A stretch of 64,000 nt of DNA, from assembly GCF_005403045.1 (NCBI RefSeq), contig NZ_BJCL01000020.1, positions 1 to 64,000 of the forward strand. Reading direction: 5' to 3'. A program made the position numbers and the translations under genes. The notes under the pieces were generated by a model. That model saw nothing but the letters and a program-made list of their open reading frames with translations. It made no database searches and was not told the origin of the DNA. Shown here piece by piece: positions 26,635 to 35,126 of the stretch. The DNA is from Pseudaquabacterium pictum. GTDB taxonomy: Bacteria; Pseudomonadota; Gammaproteobacteria; Burkholderiales; Burkholderiaceae_C. Position 1 is the first letter of the stretch; each line of letters starts with the position of its first letter.

Positions 26635-29600
26635 TGCGCAGGGCAGTCGGGGCGCTGCTGGCGGCCTGGCTGCTGTGGATGTGCGCAGCGGCTGCCCTCG
26701 CGCAGGCGGCCGGCGGGCCCTACCGCTTCCGCCAGGCGCCGCAGCCGGGCATCGTCACCCCGGCCTCCGACCTGCTCGATGCCAAGGAGCAGGCCTTCCT
26801 GGCCAGCCTGCCGCCGCTGCGCGTGGGCCTGAACCTGCCGGACAACCGGCCCTACGAGGTGATCGCCGACAACGGCGAGATCTCCGGCATCCAGGTGGAG
26901 ATCCTCACCCGGCTGGCGCAATCCCTGGGCCTGCGGCTGGAGCCGGTGGTGCTGCCCGACTTCCCCAGCACCCTGGCCGCGCTGCGCGAGCGCCGCATCG
27001 ACCTGATGACCACCGTGGGCTACGAGCCCGCGCGCGAGGCCTACATGGCCTACACCCTCGGCACCGCCCCCAATCCCGGCGCCCTGATCGGCCGCCAGGC
27101 CGACAACCGGCTCAGCACCGAGCCCTCGCTCAATGGCCGGCGGGTGGCCATCGAGCGCGGCTATGTCACCCGCTACTACCTGCAGCGGCTCTACCCCGAC
27201 GCGCTGATCACCGAGCACCCCGACACCGCCGAGGCCCTGCGCGCGGTGGCCCTGGGCGAGGACGACTACTACTTCGGCAGCCTGCTGATGGCGCTGGACC
27301 GGCTGCAGCGCGAGGGCATCGGCGGCCTCGGCGTCAAGCGGTCGATCGTCTATGCCACCGGGCAGATGCACTTCGGCGTGCGCAGCGACTGGCCGCTGCT
27401 GGCCAGCGCACTGAGCAAGGGCGTGGCGGCGATGCGGCCGTCGCCGATGCCGTCGCTGCAGGCGGCCCTCAGCAACCTGGGCCAGCAGGCCGGCAACGTG
27501 CCGCGCTTGCTGCCCTTGCCGCCAGAGGAGCAGGCCCAGCTCGCCGGCCGCAGCGTGCTGCGGGTGGGCGCGGTGCGCGGCCTCACCCTGCTGAACGAGG
27601 CCACGGCCAGCGGCGGCCATGCCGGCATCGCCGCCGACTACACCGCCGAGGTCGCCGCCCGCCTGGGCACGGCGATCGACGTCGTGCCCTTCGACAGCGT
27701 GGCCGACATGCTGGACGCGCTGCGCGCCGGCCGCATCCACCTGGTGCCCTTCCTCACCCGCACGCCGGCGCGGGCGCGCGAATTCAGCTTCTCCGACCCC
27801 TACCTGGAGATGCCCTACCAGATCGTCGCCCGCAGCGACGCACCGCTGTACTGGGACCTGAACAGCCTGCGCGGCAAGCGGCTGGCGCTGGCCGCCCAGC
27901 ACCCGCTGCGCGACCTGCTGGCCGAGCGCTATGCCGACATCCGCATCGTCGACGCGCCCTCCGGCCAGGCCGCGATGGACATGGTGGCCGCCGGTGATGC
28001 CGATGCCGCGGTCGAGGCCAAGCTGTACGCCAACCTGCGCATCCACAGCGACAACAACGGCGTGCTGCGCCAGGTGGCACGGGTCGACGAGCTGCCGGCG
28101 CAGTTCCACTTCGCCACCTCGGTGGCGTCGGCGGCGCTGGTGCCGCTGATCAACCGCGCGCTGGCCGACATTCCGCCGGCCGAGCGCGAGCGCATGATGC
28201 GCCGCTGGGTGGCGGTGGACGTGGTGCCCGGCTTCCCCTGGCGGCGCTGGCTGCCGCTGATGGTGACCGCCGGCGTGGCCCTGCTGCTGCTGGCCGCCGC
28301 CAGCGCCTGGTGGATGCGCCGGCTGTCGAAGGAGGTGGCCCAGCGCCGCCAGGCCGAGCAGCGCCTGCTGGCGGTGGCCAACAGCCTGCCCGGCGTGGTG
28401 TTCCAGTACATCGCCAGTGCCGACGGCAAGCTGCTGCAGCGCTATGTCAGCGACGCGGTCGACACCTTCCTGGGCCCCGGCCTGCGCGACGTGCCCAGCC
28501 TGTTCGAGGCGGTGGCCCTGCGCGCCCCGGCGCCGCAGGCCGCCCGGCTGCGCGCGGCGCGGGCCGAATGCCTGGCCACCCGCCAGCCATTCAAGCAGAC
28601 GGCGCACTACAACCACCCGCTGCACGGCCCGCGCTGGCTGCACTGCGAGGCGGTGGCCCGCACGCTGGAGGGCGGCCGCATCGCCTGGACCGGCTATGTG
28701 GTCGATGTGTCGAGTGAGCGGGCGCTGCAGGCCGAGCTGGTGGATGCGGTGCAGGCCAAGAACCTGTTCGTCGCCAGCGCCAGCCATGAGCTGCGCGCGC
28801 CGCTGCAGGCCATCACCCTGGCACTGGCGCGACTGGGCCAGGGCCCGCTGGACGAGGCCCAGCGCCTGCTGTGGCAGATGGCGCAGCAGGCCTCGGGCAC
28901 CCTGGTGCAGCTGATCGACGACGTGCTCGACCTGGCCCACTATGAATCGGGCCGGCTCACGCTGCAGCCCGCCAGCGTGGCGCTGGTGCCGCTGCTGCAG
29001 CAGATCGTCGAGCCGCACCGGCTGGCGGCCCAGGCCCGCGGCCTGGTGCTGCAGCTGCAGCTGTCGCCCGCGCTGCCGGCCCAGGCCAGTGTGGACGCGC
29101 TGCGGCTGCGCCAGCTGCTGGCCAACCTGGTCGGCAATGCGGTGAAGTACACCCCGGCCGGCCAGGTGCTGGTCAGCGCGGTGCTGGACGGCGAGACCGT
29201 GGCCGACGCGCCCGACGCCGCCACCCCGGTGGCCAACGGCTGGCTGCGGCTGACGGTGCGGGACACCGGCGTGGGCATCGCGCCCGAGCGGCAGCCGCTG
29301 CTGTTCACCCCGTTCAGCAGCGCCCAGGGTCTGGCCAGCCTGCCCGCCGGCGAGCGCAGCCACGGCCTGGGCCTGGCCATCTGCAAGCGCCTGGCCGAGG
29401 CGATGCAGGGCGAGATCAGCCTGCGCAGCCAGCCCGGCCAGGGCACCGAGGTGGTGGTGCGCCTGCCCCTGCTGACCGCGGCCACCACCGCGCCCGAAGC
29501 ACTGCCGCTGCCCGCTGCCGGCGGGACCGCCGACCTGGTGCTGCTGGTGGACGACGATGCGCTGTCGCGCCTCCTGCTGGCCGAGCTGCTGCGCTCGGCC

Positions 29601-29909
29601 GGTTACCGGGTGACCGAGGCGGCCGATGCGGCCGAAGCGCTGGCACAGTGGCGCGGCCAGCCGGTGGCCGCAGTGATCAGCGACCGCCACATGCCGGGCG
29701 ACGATGGGCCCACGTTGCTGCAACGCATCACCGACGAGGCCCGCGCCGCCGGCCGGCCGCCGCCGGGCCGCATCCTGTGCACCGGCCACCCGGGTGATGC
29801 CGCCGCGCTGGGCGTCGACCTGGTGCTGGAGAAGCCGGTCACGCTGGCCGCACTGCACCGGGCGCTGCTGGCCGCCGGCGTGCACCCGGCGGCCCCGGTC
29901 AGCGCCTGA
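26634..29909 (+). CDS. BvgS-like hybrid sensor kinase with tandem solute-binding domains
   Basis: A 1091-residue protein: signal peptide, two periplasmic SBP_bac_3 (Venus-flytrap) domains (about residues 60-285 and 300-520), TM about 538-560 (LPLMVTAGVALLLLAAASAWWM), PAS-like segment, HisKA with FVASASHELRAPLQAITLAL (His about 718), HATPase (NLVGNAVKYTPAG, HGLGLAICKRLAEAM) and a C-terminal REC domain (LVLLVDDDALSRLLL, acceptor in VISDRHMPGDDG). BvgS has a further HPt domain; none is visible here, so phosphorelay would need another protein. ATG overlaps the FixJ-like regulator stop (ATGA), so three signalling proteins share a transcript. Confidence 0.9.
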   Translation: MRRAVGALLAAWLLWMCAAAALAQAAGGPYRFRQAPQPGIVTPASDLLDAKEQAFLASLPPLRVGLNLPDNRPYEVIADNGEISGIQVEILTRLAQSLGLRLEPVVLPDFPSTLAALRERRIDLMTTVGYEPAREAYMAYTLGTAPNPGALIGRQADNRLSTEPSLNGRRVAIERGYVTRYYLQRLYPDALITEHPDTAEALRAVALGEDDYYFGSLLMALDRLQREGIGGLGVKRSIVYATGQMHFGVRSDWPLLASALSKGVAAMRPSPMPSLQAALSNLGQQAGNVPRLLPLPPEEQAQLAGRSVLRVGAVRGLTLLNEATASGGHAGIAADYTAEVAARLGTAIDVVPFDSVADMLDALRAGRIHLVPFLTRTPARAREFSFSDPYLEMPYQIVARSDAPLYWDLNSLRGKRLALAAQHPLRDLLAERYADIRIVDAPSGQAAMDMVAAGDADAAVEAKLYANLRIHSDNNGVLRQVARVDELPAQFHFATSVASAALVPLINRALADIPPAERERMMRRWVAVDVVPGFPWRRWLPLMVTAGVALLLLAAASAWWMRRLSKEVAQRRQAEQRLLAVANSLPGVVFQYIASADGKLLQRYVSDAVDTFLGPGLRDVPSLFEAVALRAPAPQAARLRAARAECLATRQPFKQTAHYNHPLHGPRWLHCEAVARTLEGGRIAWTGYVVDVSSERALQAELVDAVQAKNLFVASASHELRAPLQAITLALARLGQGPLDEAQRLLWQMAQQASGTLVQLIDDVLDLAHYESGRLTLQPASVALVPLLQQIVEPHRLAAQARGLVLQLQLSPALPAQASVDALRLRQLLANLVGNAVKYTPAGQVLVSAVLDGETVADAPDAATPVANGWLRLTVRDTGVGIAPERQPLLFTPFSSAQGLASLPAGERSHGLGLAICKRLAEAMQGEISLRSQPGQGTEVVVRLPLLTAATTAPEALPLPAAGGTADLVLLVDDDALSRLLLAELLRSAGYRVTEAADAAEALAQWRGQPVAAVISDRHMPGDDGPTLLQRITDEARAAGRPPPGRILCTGHPGDAAALGVDLVLEKPVTLAALHRALLAAGVHPAAPVSA

Positions 29910-29949
29910 GGCCCGGCACGCCCGGCCGGGTCGGCCACAATCACCGGCC

Positions 29950-30927
29950 ATGGCCCTGGGCGAATTCGACCTGATCCAGAAGTACTTCACCCGCCCCACG
30001 CCGCAGGCGGTGCTGGGCGTGGGCGACGACTGCGCGCTGCTGCAGCCCGCCGCCGGCATGCAGTGGGCCATCTCCAGCGACATGCTGGTCGAGGGTCGGC
30101 ACTTCCTGTCGACGGTGCGGCCTGAGCGGCTGGGCCACAAGGCGCTGGCCGTCAACCTGAGCGACCTGGCCGCCTGCGGCGCGAAGCCGGTGGCCTTCAC
30201 CCTGGCGCTGGCGCTGCCGCGGGTGGACGAGGCCTTCCTGGCCGGCCTGGCCCAGGGCCTGTTCGATCTGGCCGACGCGCACGGCATTGGCCTGGTGGGC
30301 GGCGACACCACCGCCGGGCCGCTGAACCTCTGCATCACCGTCTTCGGCGAGGTGCCGCCCGGCCAGGCGCTGCGGCGCGATGGCGCCCGCGCGGGGGATG
30401 CGCTGTGGGTCAGCCACCCGCTGCACGGCGGCCTGGGCGATGCGCGGCTGGCGCTGGAGGCCTTCCGCGGCCATGTCAGCCTGGATGGTGCCGATTTCGA
30501 GGCGGTGCGCACGGCCATGGAGCAGCCGCAGCCGCGGGTGGCACTGGGCCTGGGCCTGCGCGGCCTGGCCACCGCGGCCATCGATGTCAGCGACGGCCTG
30601 GTCGGCGACCTGCGCCATGTGCTGCGCCGCTCGGGCGTGGGCGCCGAGATCGGGCTGGCCGATCTGCCCATCGGCCCGGTGCTGGCACGCCAGCCGCAGC
30701 AGCAGCAATGGCAGTGCTGCCTGGCCGGTGGTGACGACTACGAGCTGCTGTTCACCGCGCCGCCGGCGGCCGGTGCCGCGGTGCAGGCCGCGGCGGCCGC
30801 GGCCGGTGTCGGCGCGCGCTGCATCGGCCGCCTGACCGCCGAACCCGGCCTGCGTCTGCTGGACGCCCAGGGCCGTGCGGTGCCGCTGCAGCTGCAGGGC
30901 TTCGACCACTTCGCGGCGGGCGCATGA
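29950..30927 (+). CDS. thiL: Thiamine-monophosphate kinase
   Basis: A 325-residue ThiL: LGEFDLIQKYF at the N terminus, GVGDDCALL (metal Asp pair), ISSDMLVEGRHF, NLSDLAACGAKP, GLVGGDTTAGP, AIDVSDGLVGDL and the C-terminal GGDDYELLFT. It phosphorylates thiamine phosphate to the diphosphate cofactor. It overlaps pgpA by four bases, an arrangement common in Proteobacteria. Confidence 0.95.
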   Translation: MALGEFDLIQKYFTRPTPQAVLGVGDDCALLQPAAGMQWAISSDMLVEGRHFLSTVRPERLGHKALAVNLSDLAACGAKPVAFTLALALPRVDEAFLAGLAQGLFDLADAHGIGLVGGDTTAGPLNLCITVFGEVPPGQALRRDGARAGDALWVSHPLHGGLGDARLALEAFRGHVSLDGADFEAVRTAMEQPQPRVALGLGLRGLATAAIDVSDGLVGDLRHVLRRSGVGAEIGLADLPIGPVLARQPQQQQWQCCLAGGDDYELLFTAPPAAGAAVQAAAAAAGVGARCIGRLTAEPGLRLLDAQGRAVPLQLQGFDHFAAGA

Positions 30928-31463
30928 CGGCCGCTGCCCCCACCGCGCCGATTCGGCCCACCGCCCGCTTCATGCGCGGCCACCTGGCGCACTGGGTGGC
31001 GCTGGGCTTCGGCAGCGGCCTGTCGCGCTGGGCGCCGGGCACGGTGGGCACGCTGTGGGCCTGGGCCGCCTTCGTGGTGGCCGACCGCTGGCTGACCAGC
31101 GCGCAGTGGGGCTGGGTCATCGCCGGCGGCCTGCTGCTGGGCTGGTGGGCCTGCACCCGCACGGCGCAGCACCTGGGCACGGCCGACCCCGGCGCCATCG
31201 TCTGGGACGAGGTGCTGGCCTTCTGGCTGATCCTCTGGCTGGTGATGCCCACCGGCCTGCTGGGCCAGGCCGTGGCCTTCGGCCTGTTCCGTTACTTCGA
31301 TGCCGCCAAGCCCGGCCCGGTGCGCTGGGCCGACCGGCTCTACAAGCTGCGCCCCGGCCAGGCCATCGGCTGGCGCCAGGGCTGGGGCATCCTGTTCGAC
31401 GACCTGGTGGCGGCGCTGTGCACGCTGCTGGTGATCGCGCTGTGGCTGCGGCTGACTGTCTGA
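30924..31463 (+). CDS. pgpA: Phosphatidylglycerophosphatase A
   Basis: A 179-residue integral membrane phosphatase with GFGSGLSRWAPGTVGTLWAW, DPGAIVWDEVLAFWLIL (acidic active-site pair) and FRYFDAAKPGPVRWADRL. It dephosphorylates phosphatidylglycerol phosphate at the inner membrane. Four hydrophobic segments are visible. ATGA overlap with thiL. Confidence 0.95.
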   Translation: MTAAAPTAPIRPTARFMRGHLAHWVALGFGSGLSRWAPGTVGTLWAWAAFVVADRWLTSAQWGWVIAGGLLLGWWACTRTAQHLGTADPGAIVWDEVLAFWLILWLVMPTGLLGQAVAFGLFRYFDAAKPGPVRWADRLYKLRPGQAIGWRQGWGILFDDLVAALCTLLVIALWLRLTV

Positions 31464-31487
31464 GCTGACTGGCTGAGGAACAACCCG

Positions 31488-31994
31488 ATGTCCGACCCCA
31501 TCCCCACCCTGGTACATGCCCTGGCGGACGCGCTGCGCCAGCGCGGCCAGATGATCGCCACCGCCGAGAGCTGCACCGGCGGCCTGATCGCCGGTGCCTG
31601 CACCGACCTGGCCGGCTCCAGCGACTGGTTCGAGCGTGGCATCGTCAGTTACAGCAACGCCGCCAAGACCGAGCTGCTGGGCGTGCCGGCGGATCTGATC
31701 GGCGCCCATGGCGCGGTCAGCGAGCCGGTGGCCCTGGCCATGGCCGCGGGTGTGCTGCAGCGCTCGCACGCGCAGCGGGCGGTGGCCGTCACCGGCGTGG
31801 CCGGGCCCGGCGGCGGCACGGCCACCAAGCCGGTGGGCCTGGTGTGGCTGGCCTGGGCGCAGCGCGGGGCGGATGGCGCCATCACCAGCCGCGCCGTGGC
31901 GCAGCACTTTCCCGGCGACCGCGCGGCGGTGCGCCAGGCCACCATCGCCTGCGCACTGCAGGGCCTGATCGACGACCTGGCGGTGCCCGCATGA
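31488..31994 (+). CDS. pncC: Nicotinamide-nucleotide amidase (CinA C-terminal family)
   Basis: A 168-residue stand-alone CinA domain: ATAESCTGGLIAGACTDLAGSSDWFERG holds the catalytic Ser, followed by VSYSNAAKTELLGV, HGAVSEPVA and VTGVAGPGGGT. PncC converts NMN to nicotinate mononucleotide for NAD recycling. Its stop overlaps the next start by four bases. Confidence 0.93.
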   Translation: MSDPIPTLVHALADALRQRGQMIATAESCTGGLIAGACTDLAGSSDWFERGIVSYSNAAKTELLGVPADLIGAHGAVSEPVALAMAAGVLQRSHAQRAVAVTGVAGPGGGTATKPVGLVWLAWAQRGADGAITSRAVAQHFPGDRAAVRQATIACALQGLIDDLAVPA

Positions 31995-32932
31995 ACCTGC
32001 TGCTGACCGGCAACTTCGACGCCGCCGAGCGCGACGCCTGGGCCTCCGCGCTGCGCCAGGCGCTGCCCGGCCACCGCCTGTGCCTGGCCCGCGGCGAAGC
32101 GGCCGATGACCAGATCGATGCCGCCATCGTGGCCAATCCGCCGCCCGGCCAGCTGCAGGGCCTGCCGCGGCTGCGGCTGATCCAGAGCCTGTGGGCCGGC
32201 GTCGACCGCCTGCTGGCCGATGCCACGCTGCCGGCCGGCGTGCCCATCGCCCGCATGGTCGATCCGGCGATGAATGCGGCGATGGCCGAAACCGCGCTGT
32301 GGGCCACGCTGGCGCTGCACCGCGGCTTCTTCGGCTATGCCCGCCAGCAGAAGGCGGCGGTGTGGCAGCAGCACCCGCAGCGCCGGGCCGACGAGGTGCC
32401 GGTGCTGGTGCTGGGCCTGGGCCAGATGGGCCGCACCTCGGCGCTGCGGCTGCAGCAGCAGGGCTACCCGGTGGCCGCCTGGCGCCGCGGCGCCGGCACA
32501 GCCGCACCGCCGGGCGTGCAGGTGCACACCGGCACCGACGGCCTGCACACGGCGCTGGCCGGCGCCCAGGTGGTGATCAACCTGCTGCCGTTGACGCCCG
32601 ACACCCGCGGCTTGCTGGATGCATCGCTGCTGGCCCGCCTGCCGCATGGCGCTGGCCTGGTGAACCTGGCGCGTGGCGCCCACCTGGTCGATGCCGACCT
32701 GCTGGCCGCGCTGGCCAGTGGCCAGGTCGGCCATGCGGTGCTGGATGTGTTCCACACCGAGCCGCTGCCGGCCGACCATGCGTTCTGGGCCCACCCGCAG
32801 GTGACGCTGCTGCCGCATGTGGCCGCGCAGACCGACGAGCGCAGCGCCGCCGCGGTGGTGGCCGCCAACATCCGCGCGCTGGCCGACGGTGCGCCGCTGG
32901 CCCACCTGGTGCAGCGCGACGCCGGTTACTGA
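31991..32932 (+). CDS. D-2-hydroxyacid dehydrogenase, GhrA-like (glyoxylate/hydroxypyruvate reductase)
   Basis: A 313-residue NAD(P)-dependent reductase: Rossmann motif VLVLGLGQMGRTSALRL (about residue 135), catalytic Arg in NLARGAHLVDADLLAAL, Glu in DVFHTEPLPADHAFW and His in LLPHVAAQTDE. Length and motif spacing match GhrA. It starts at ATG 31991, overlapping pncC. Substrate preference between glyoxylate and hydroxypyruvate is not readable. Confidence 0.88.
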   Translation: MNLLLTGNFDAAERDAWASALRQALPGHRLCLARGEAADDQIDAAIVANPPPGQLQGLPRLRLIQSLWAGVDRLLADATLPAGVPIARMVDPAMNAAMAETALWATLALHRGFFGYARQQKAAVWQQHPQRRADEVPVLVLGLGQMGRTSALRLQQQGYPVAAWRRGAGTAAPPGVQVHTGTDGLHTALAGAQVVINLLPLTPDTRGLLDASLLARLPHGAGLVNLARGAHLVDADLLAALASGQVGHAVLDVFHTEPLPADHAFWAHPQVTLLPHVAAQTDERSAAAVVAANIRALADGAPLAHLVQRDAGY

Positions 32933-32962
32933 ATCCCGCCTTCCTCACCCCACGGAGCTTGC

Positions 32963-33487
32963 ATGGCTGTCCTGTCCCGTTCCCTGATCGCCACGGCGCT
33001 GGCCGCGGTCACCACACTGACGAGTGCCCAGACCACGCCGCCGCAGCGCGACGCTGCCACGCTGGCGCGCGAGGAGGCGGCCATCAAGGCTGCCCGCATT
33101 GCCCAGACCCAGGCCATGGCGGTGGACGATCTGGACAAGGTGGTCACCTGGTGGGTGCCCGACATCACCATCCGACGCGCCCTGGGCCAGCCGGTGGAGG
33201 GCGCCGAGGCCGCACGCAAGCTGCTGGTGCCGCCGGCCAATCCGTCGCCCAACCGGCTGATCTACCAGCGCGAGCCGGTGTCGGTGCAGGTCAGCCCGAA
33301 CTGGCCGCTGGCCTACGAGGAGGGCCGCTGGTCGGGCCACCCGGGCAGCGTGGCCAATGCGCCGATGCTGGGCGGCCGCTACTCGGCGCAGTGGGTGCTG
33401 CGTGACGGCAAGTGGCTGATCCGCAGCGAGGTGTTCGTGGCGCTGACCTGCAGCGGCGCGGGCTGCACCTTCCCCGCTGCACCCTGA
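32963..33487 (+). CDS. Exported NTF2/SnoaL-like protein
   Basis: A 174-residue protein with signal peptide MAVLSRSLIATALAAVTTLTSAQ and a cone-fold domain: AIKAARIAQTQAMAVDDLDKVVTWWVPDITIRRALG, then SVQVSPNWPLAYEEGRWSG and YSAQWVLRDGKWLIRSEVFV. Such domains are catalytic or ligand-binding; no active-site assignment is possible. A cysteine pair (LTCSGAGCTF) lies near the C terminus. It ends four bases before the converging holA stop. Confidence 0.78.
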   Translation: MAVLSRSLIATALAAVTTLTSAQTTPPQRDAATLAREEAAIKAARIAQTQAMAVDDLDKVVTWWVPDITIRRALGQPVEGAEAARKLLVPPANPSPNRLIYQREPVSVQVSPNWPLAYEEGRWSGHPGSVANAPMLGGRYSAQWVLRDGKWLIRSEVFVALTCSGAGCTFPAAP

Positions 33488-33491
33488 CGCG

Positions 33492-34598
33492 TCAGGCTTC
33501 CAGCGCCAGGCGCGGGCCCGCACGCAGCAGCGGCGCCTTGCCGCGCGGCGCGGGCGGGCTGGCCACGGCTTGCACCAGCAGCAGCACCAGGTGGCGCAGG
33601 GCATCCCAGGCGTCCAGCGGCCACAGCGGGTGCTTCAAGCCCTTGACCACACCGTCGCAGATGCTGGCGGCCTCCACCAGGTGGGCCAGCTGGTGCTCGG
33701 CCAGCAGCGGCAGCACACGTTCATACAGCCGCTGCTTGACGCCCCAGACCCGGCCTTCCTGGAAGGCGACCGGCAGCGGCTTGCCCTGGGCCAGCGCGTC
33801 CTTCACCCGCTTCAGCCCGGCGATGGTGTCGGCCACATGCCAGTGCACCAGCACCGCGGCCTCGCCTTCGGCGCGCAGGCCGTCCAGCATGCGCAGCACG
33901 CGGGCGGTCTGGCCGGCCAGCACCGCATCGCACAGCTTGCTCACGTCGTAGCGGGCCACGTTCAGCACCGCGGCTTCCACCTGCTCGAAGGCCAGCGTGC
34001 CAGCGGGGTACAGCAGGGCCAGCTTCTGCAGCTCTTGATGGGCGGCCAGCAGGTTGCCTTCCACCCGGTCGGCAAAGAAGGCCAGGGTCTGCTGGCCGGC
34101 GTCGCCCTCGGCCACCCGCTGGCCCTGGGCGGCCAGGCGCTGGGCGATCCAGGTGGGCAGCTGGCGGCGGTCGACCGGCAGCACCTCGATCGTGGGGCCG
34201 GCCTGCGACAGCGCGCCGAACCAGGCGCCCTGCTGTTGCTGGCGGTCGAGCTTGGGCAGGTGCACGATGGTCAGCACGTCGTCCGACAGGTGGCCGCAGT
34301 AGCGCTGCAGCGCCTCGCTGCCGTCCTTGCCCGGCTTGCCGCTGGGAATGCGGATCTCGATGAGCTGCCGCTCGGCGAACAGGCTCATCGCCTGCGCCGC
34401 GCCCAGCAGGCCCGACCAGTCGAAATGCTGGCCGCTGACGGTGAACACCTTGCGCTCGACAAAACCCGCCGCGCGGGCGGCCGTGCGGATGGCGTCACCC
34501 GCCTCCTGCGCCAGCAGCGGCTCGTCGCCGTGGATGGTGTAGACCGGCTGCAGCCCGCGGGCCAGGTGCTGGGGCAGTTGCTCCGCGCGCACTTGCAT
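33492..34598 (-). CDS. holA: DNA polymerase III delta subunit
   Basis: A 368-residue HolA: LARGLQPVYTIHGDEPLLAQEAGDAIRTAARA at the N terminus, LIEIRIPSGKPGKDG, the FFADRVEGNLLAAHQELQKLALLY segment and ALWPLDAWDALRHL-like C terminus. Delta opens the sliding clamp as part of the clamp loader. The leuS-lptE-holA order is conserved in Proteobacteria; it is 13 bases downstream of lptE. Confidence 0.95.
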   Translation of the reverse strand: MQVRAEQLPQHLARGLQPVYTIHGDEPLLAQEAGDAIRTAARAAGFVERKVFTVSGQHFDWSGLLGAAQAMSLFAERQLIEIRIPSGKPGKDGSEALQRYCGHLSDDVLTIVHLPKLDRQQQQGAWFGALSQAGPTIEVLPVDRRQLPTWIAQRLAAQGQRVAEGDAGQQTLAFFADRVEGNLLAAHQELQKLALLYPAGTLAFEQVEAAVLNVARYDVSKLCDAVLAGQTARVLRMLDGLRAEGEAAVLVHWHVADTIAGLKRVKDALAQGKPLPVAFQEGRVWGVKQRLYERVLPLLAEHQLAHLVEAASICDGVVKGLKHPLWPLDAWDALRHLVLLLVQAVASPPAPRGKAPLLRAGPRLALEA

Positions 34599-34611
34599 GG
34601 GGTGGCTCCGG

Positions 34612-35118
34612 TCAGGGGCGGGCCTGGGCCAGCCGGCGCAGCACCTGCTGCACGATGTCGTCCTGCATGGCGGTCAGCAGCTCGGCTTCCTCCTGCGCCT
34701 TGGCCAGGGCGAAGCTCTCGCTGTAGCTCATGTCGCGGGTCAGCAGCAGTTCGTTGGCAGGCACCAGCTCGCGTCCGCCGGGCGAGACCACGCGGAACTC
34801 GAAGCGCACCCGCAGCTGCAGTTCACGCACCTGGCCGGCGGCAGTGGACGCGACCACGCTGCGCTCACGCTTGTCGGTGATGGATTGCAGCACCACCTCG
34901 GCCTGGCCGGGGGTGTCGACCACCTGGGCGGCGTCGGCGAGGCGCTGGCGCAGGCTGCCGGCCAGCGGCGAATCGGCCACGAAGCCGGTCAGCGCGATGC
35001 GGCGGAAGGGCAGCGGCGGCGTCTGCCGCAGGGCGAAGCCGCAGCCGCCCAGCAAGGCGGCTCCGCCCACGGCAGCCAGGGCGGCCAGGAGGCGTCGGCG
35101 TGCGTGACTGTGCACCAT
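34612..35118 (-). CDS. lptE: LPS-assembly lipoprotein LptE
   Basis: A 168-residue lipoprotein: Arg-rich n-region, hydrophobic core and lipobox ALLGGCGFALR, then the LptE fold (PFRRIALTGFV, ELQLRVRFEFRVV, ELLLTRDMSYSESFALAKAQEEAEL). LptE plugs the LptD barrel (12936-15272 here). Start at 35118 places the Cys at residue 26. Located between leuS (8-base gap) and holA. Confidence 0.93.
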   Translation of the reverse strand: MVHSHARRRLLAALAAVGGAALLGGCGFALRQTPPLPFRRIALTGFVADSPLAGSLRQRLADAAQVVDTPGQAEVVLQSITDKRERSVVASTAAGQVRELQLRVRFEFRVVSPGGRELVPANELLLTRDMSYSESFALAKAQEEAELLTAMQDDIVQQVLRRLAQARP

Positions 35119-35126
35119 GCAGCCGG

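Noticed and set aside
26019-30671. Very long open frame (about 1,550 codons) antisense to the FixJ-like regulator, hybrid kinase and thiL genes
   Set aside because: High third-position GC makes stop codons rare in antisense; the translation is Arg/Gln/His/Gly-rich low-complexity with no domains, while the sense strand encodes clear proteins.
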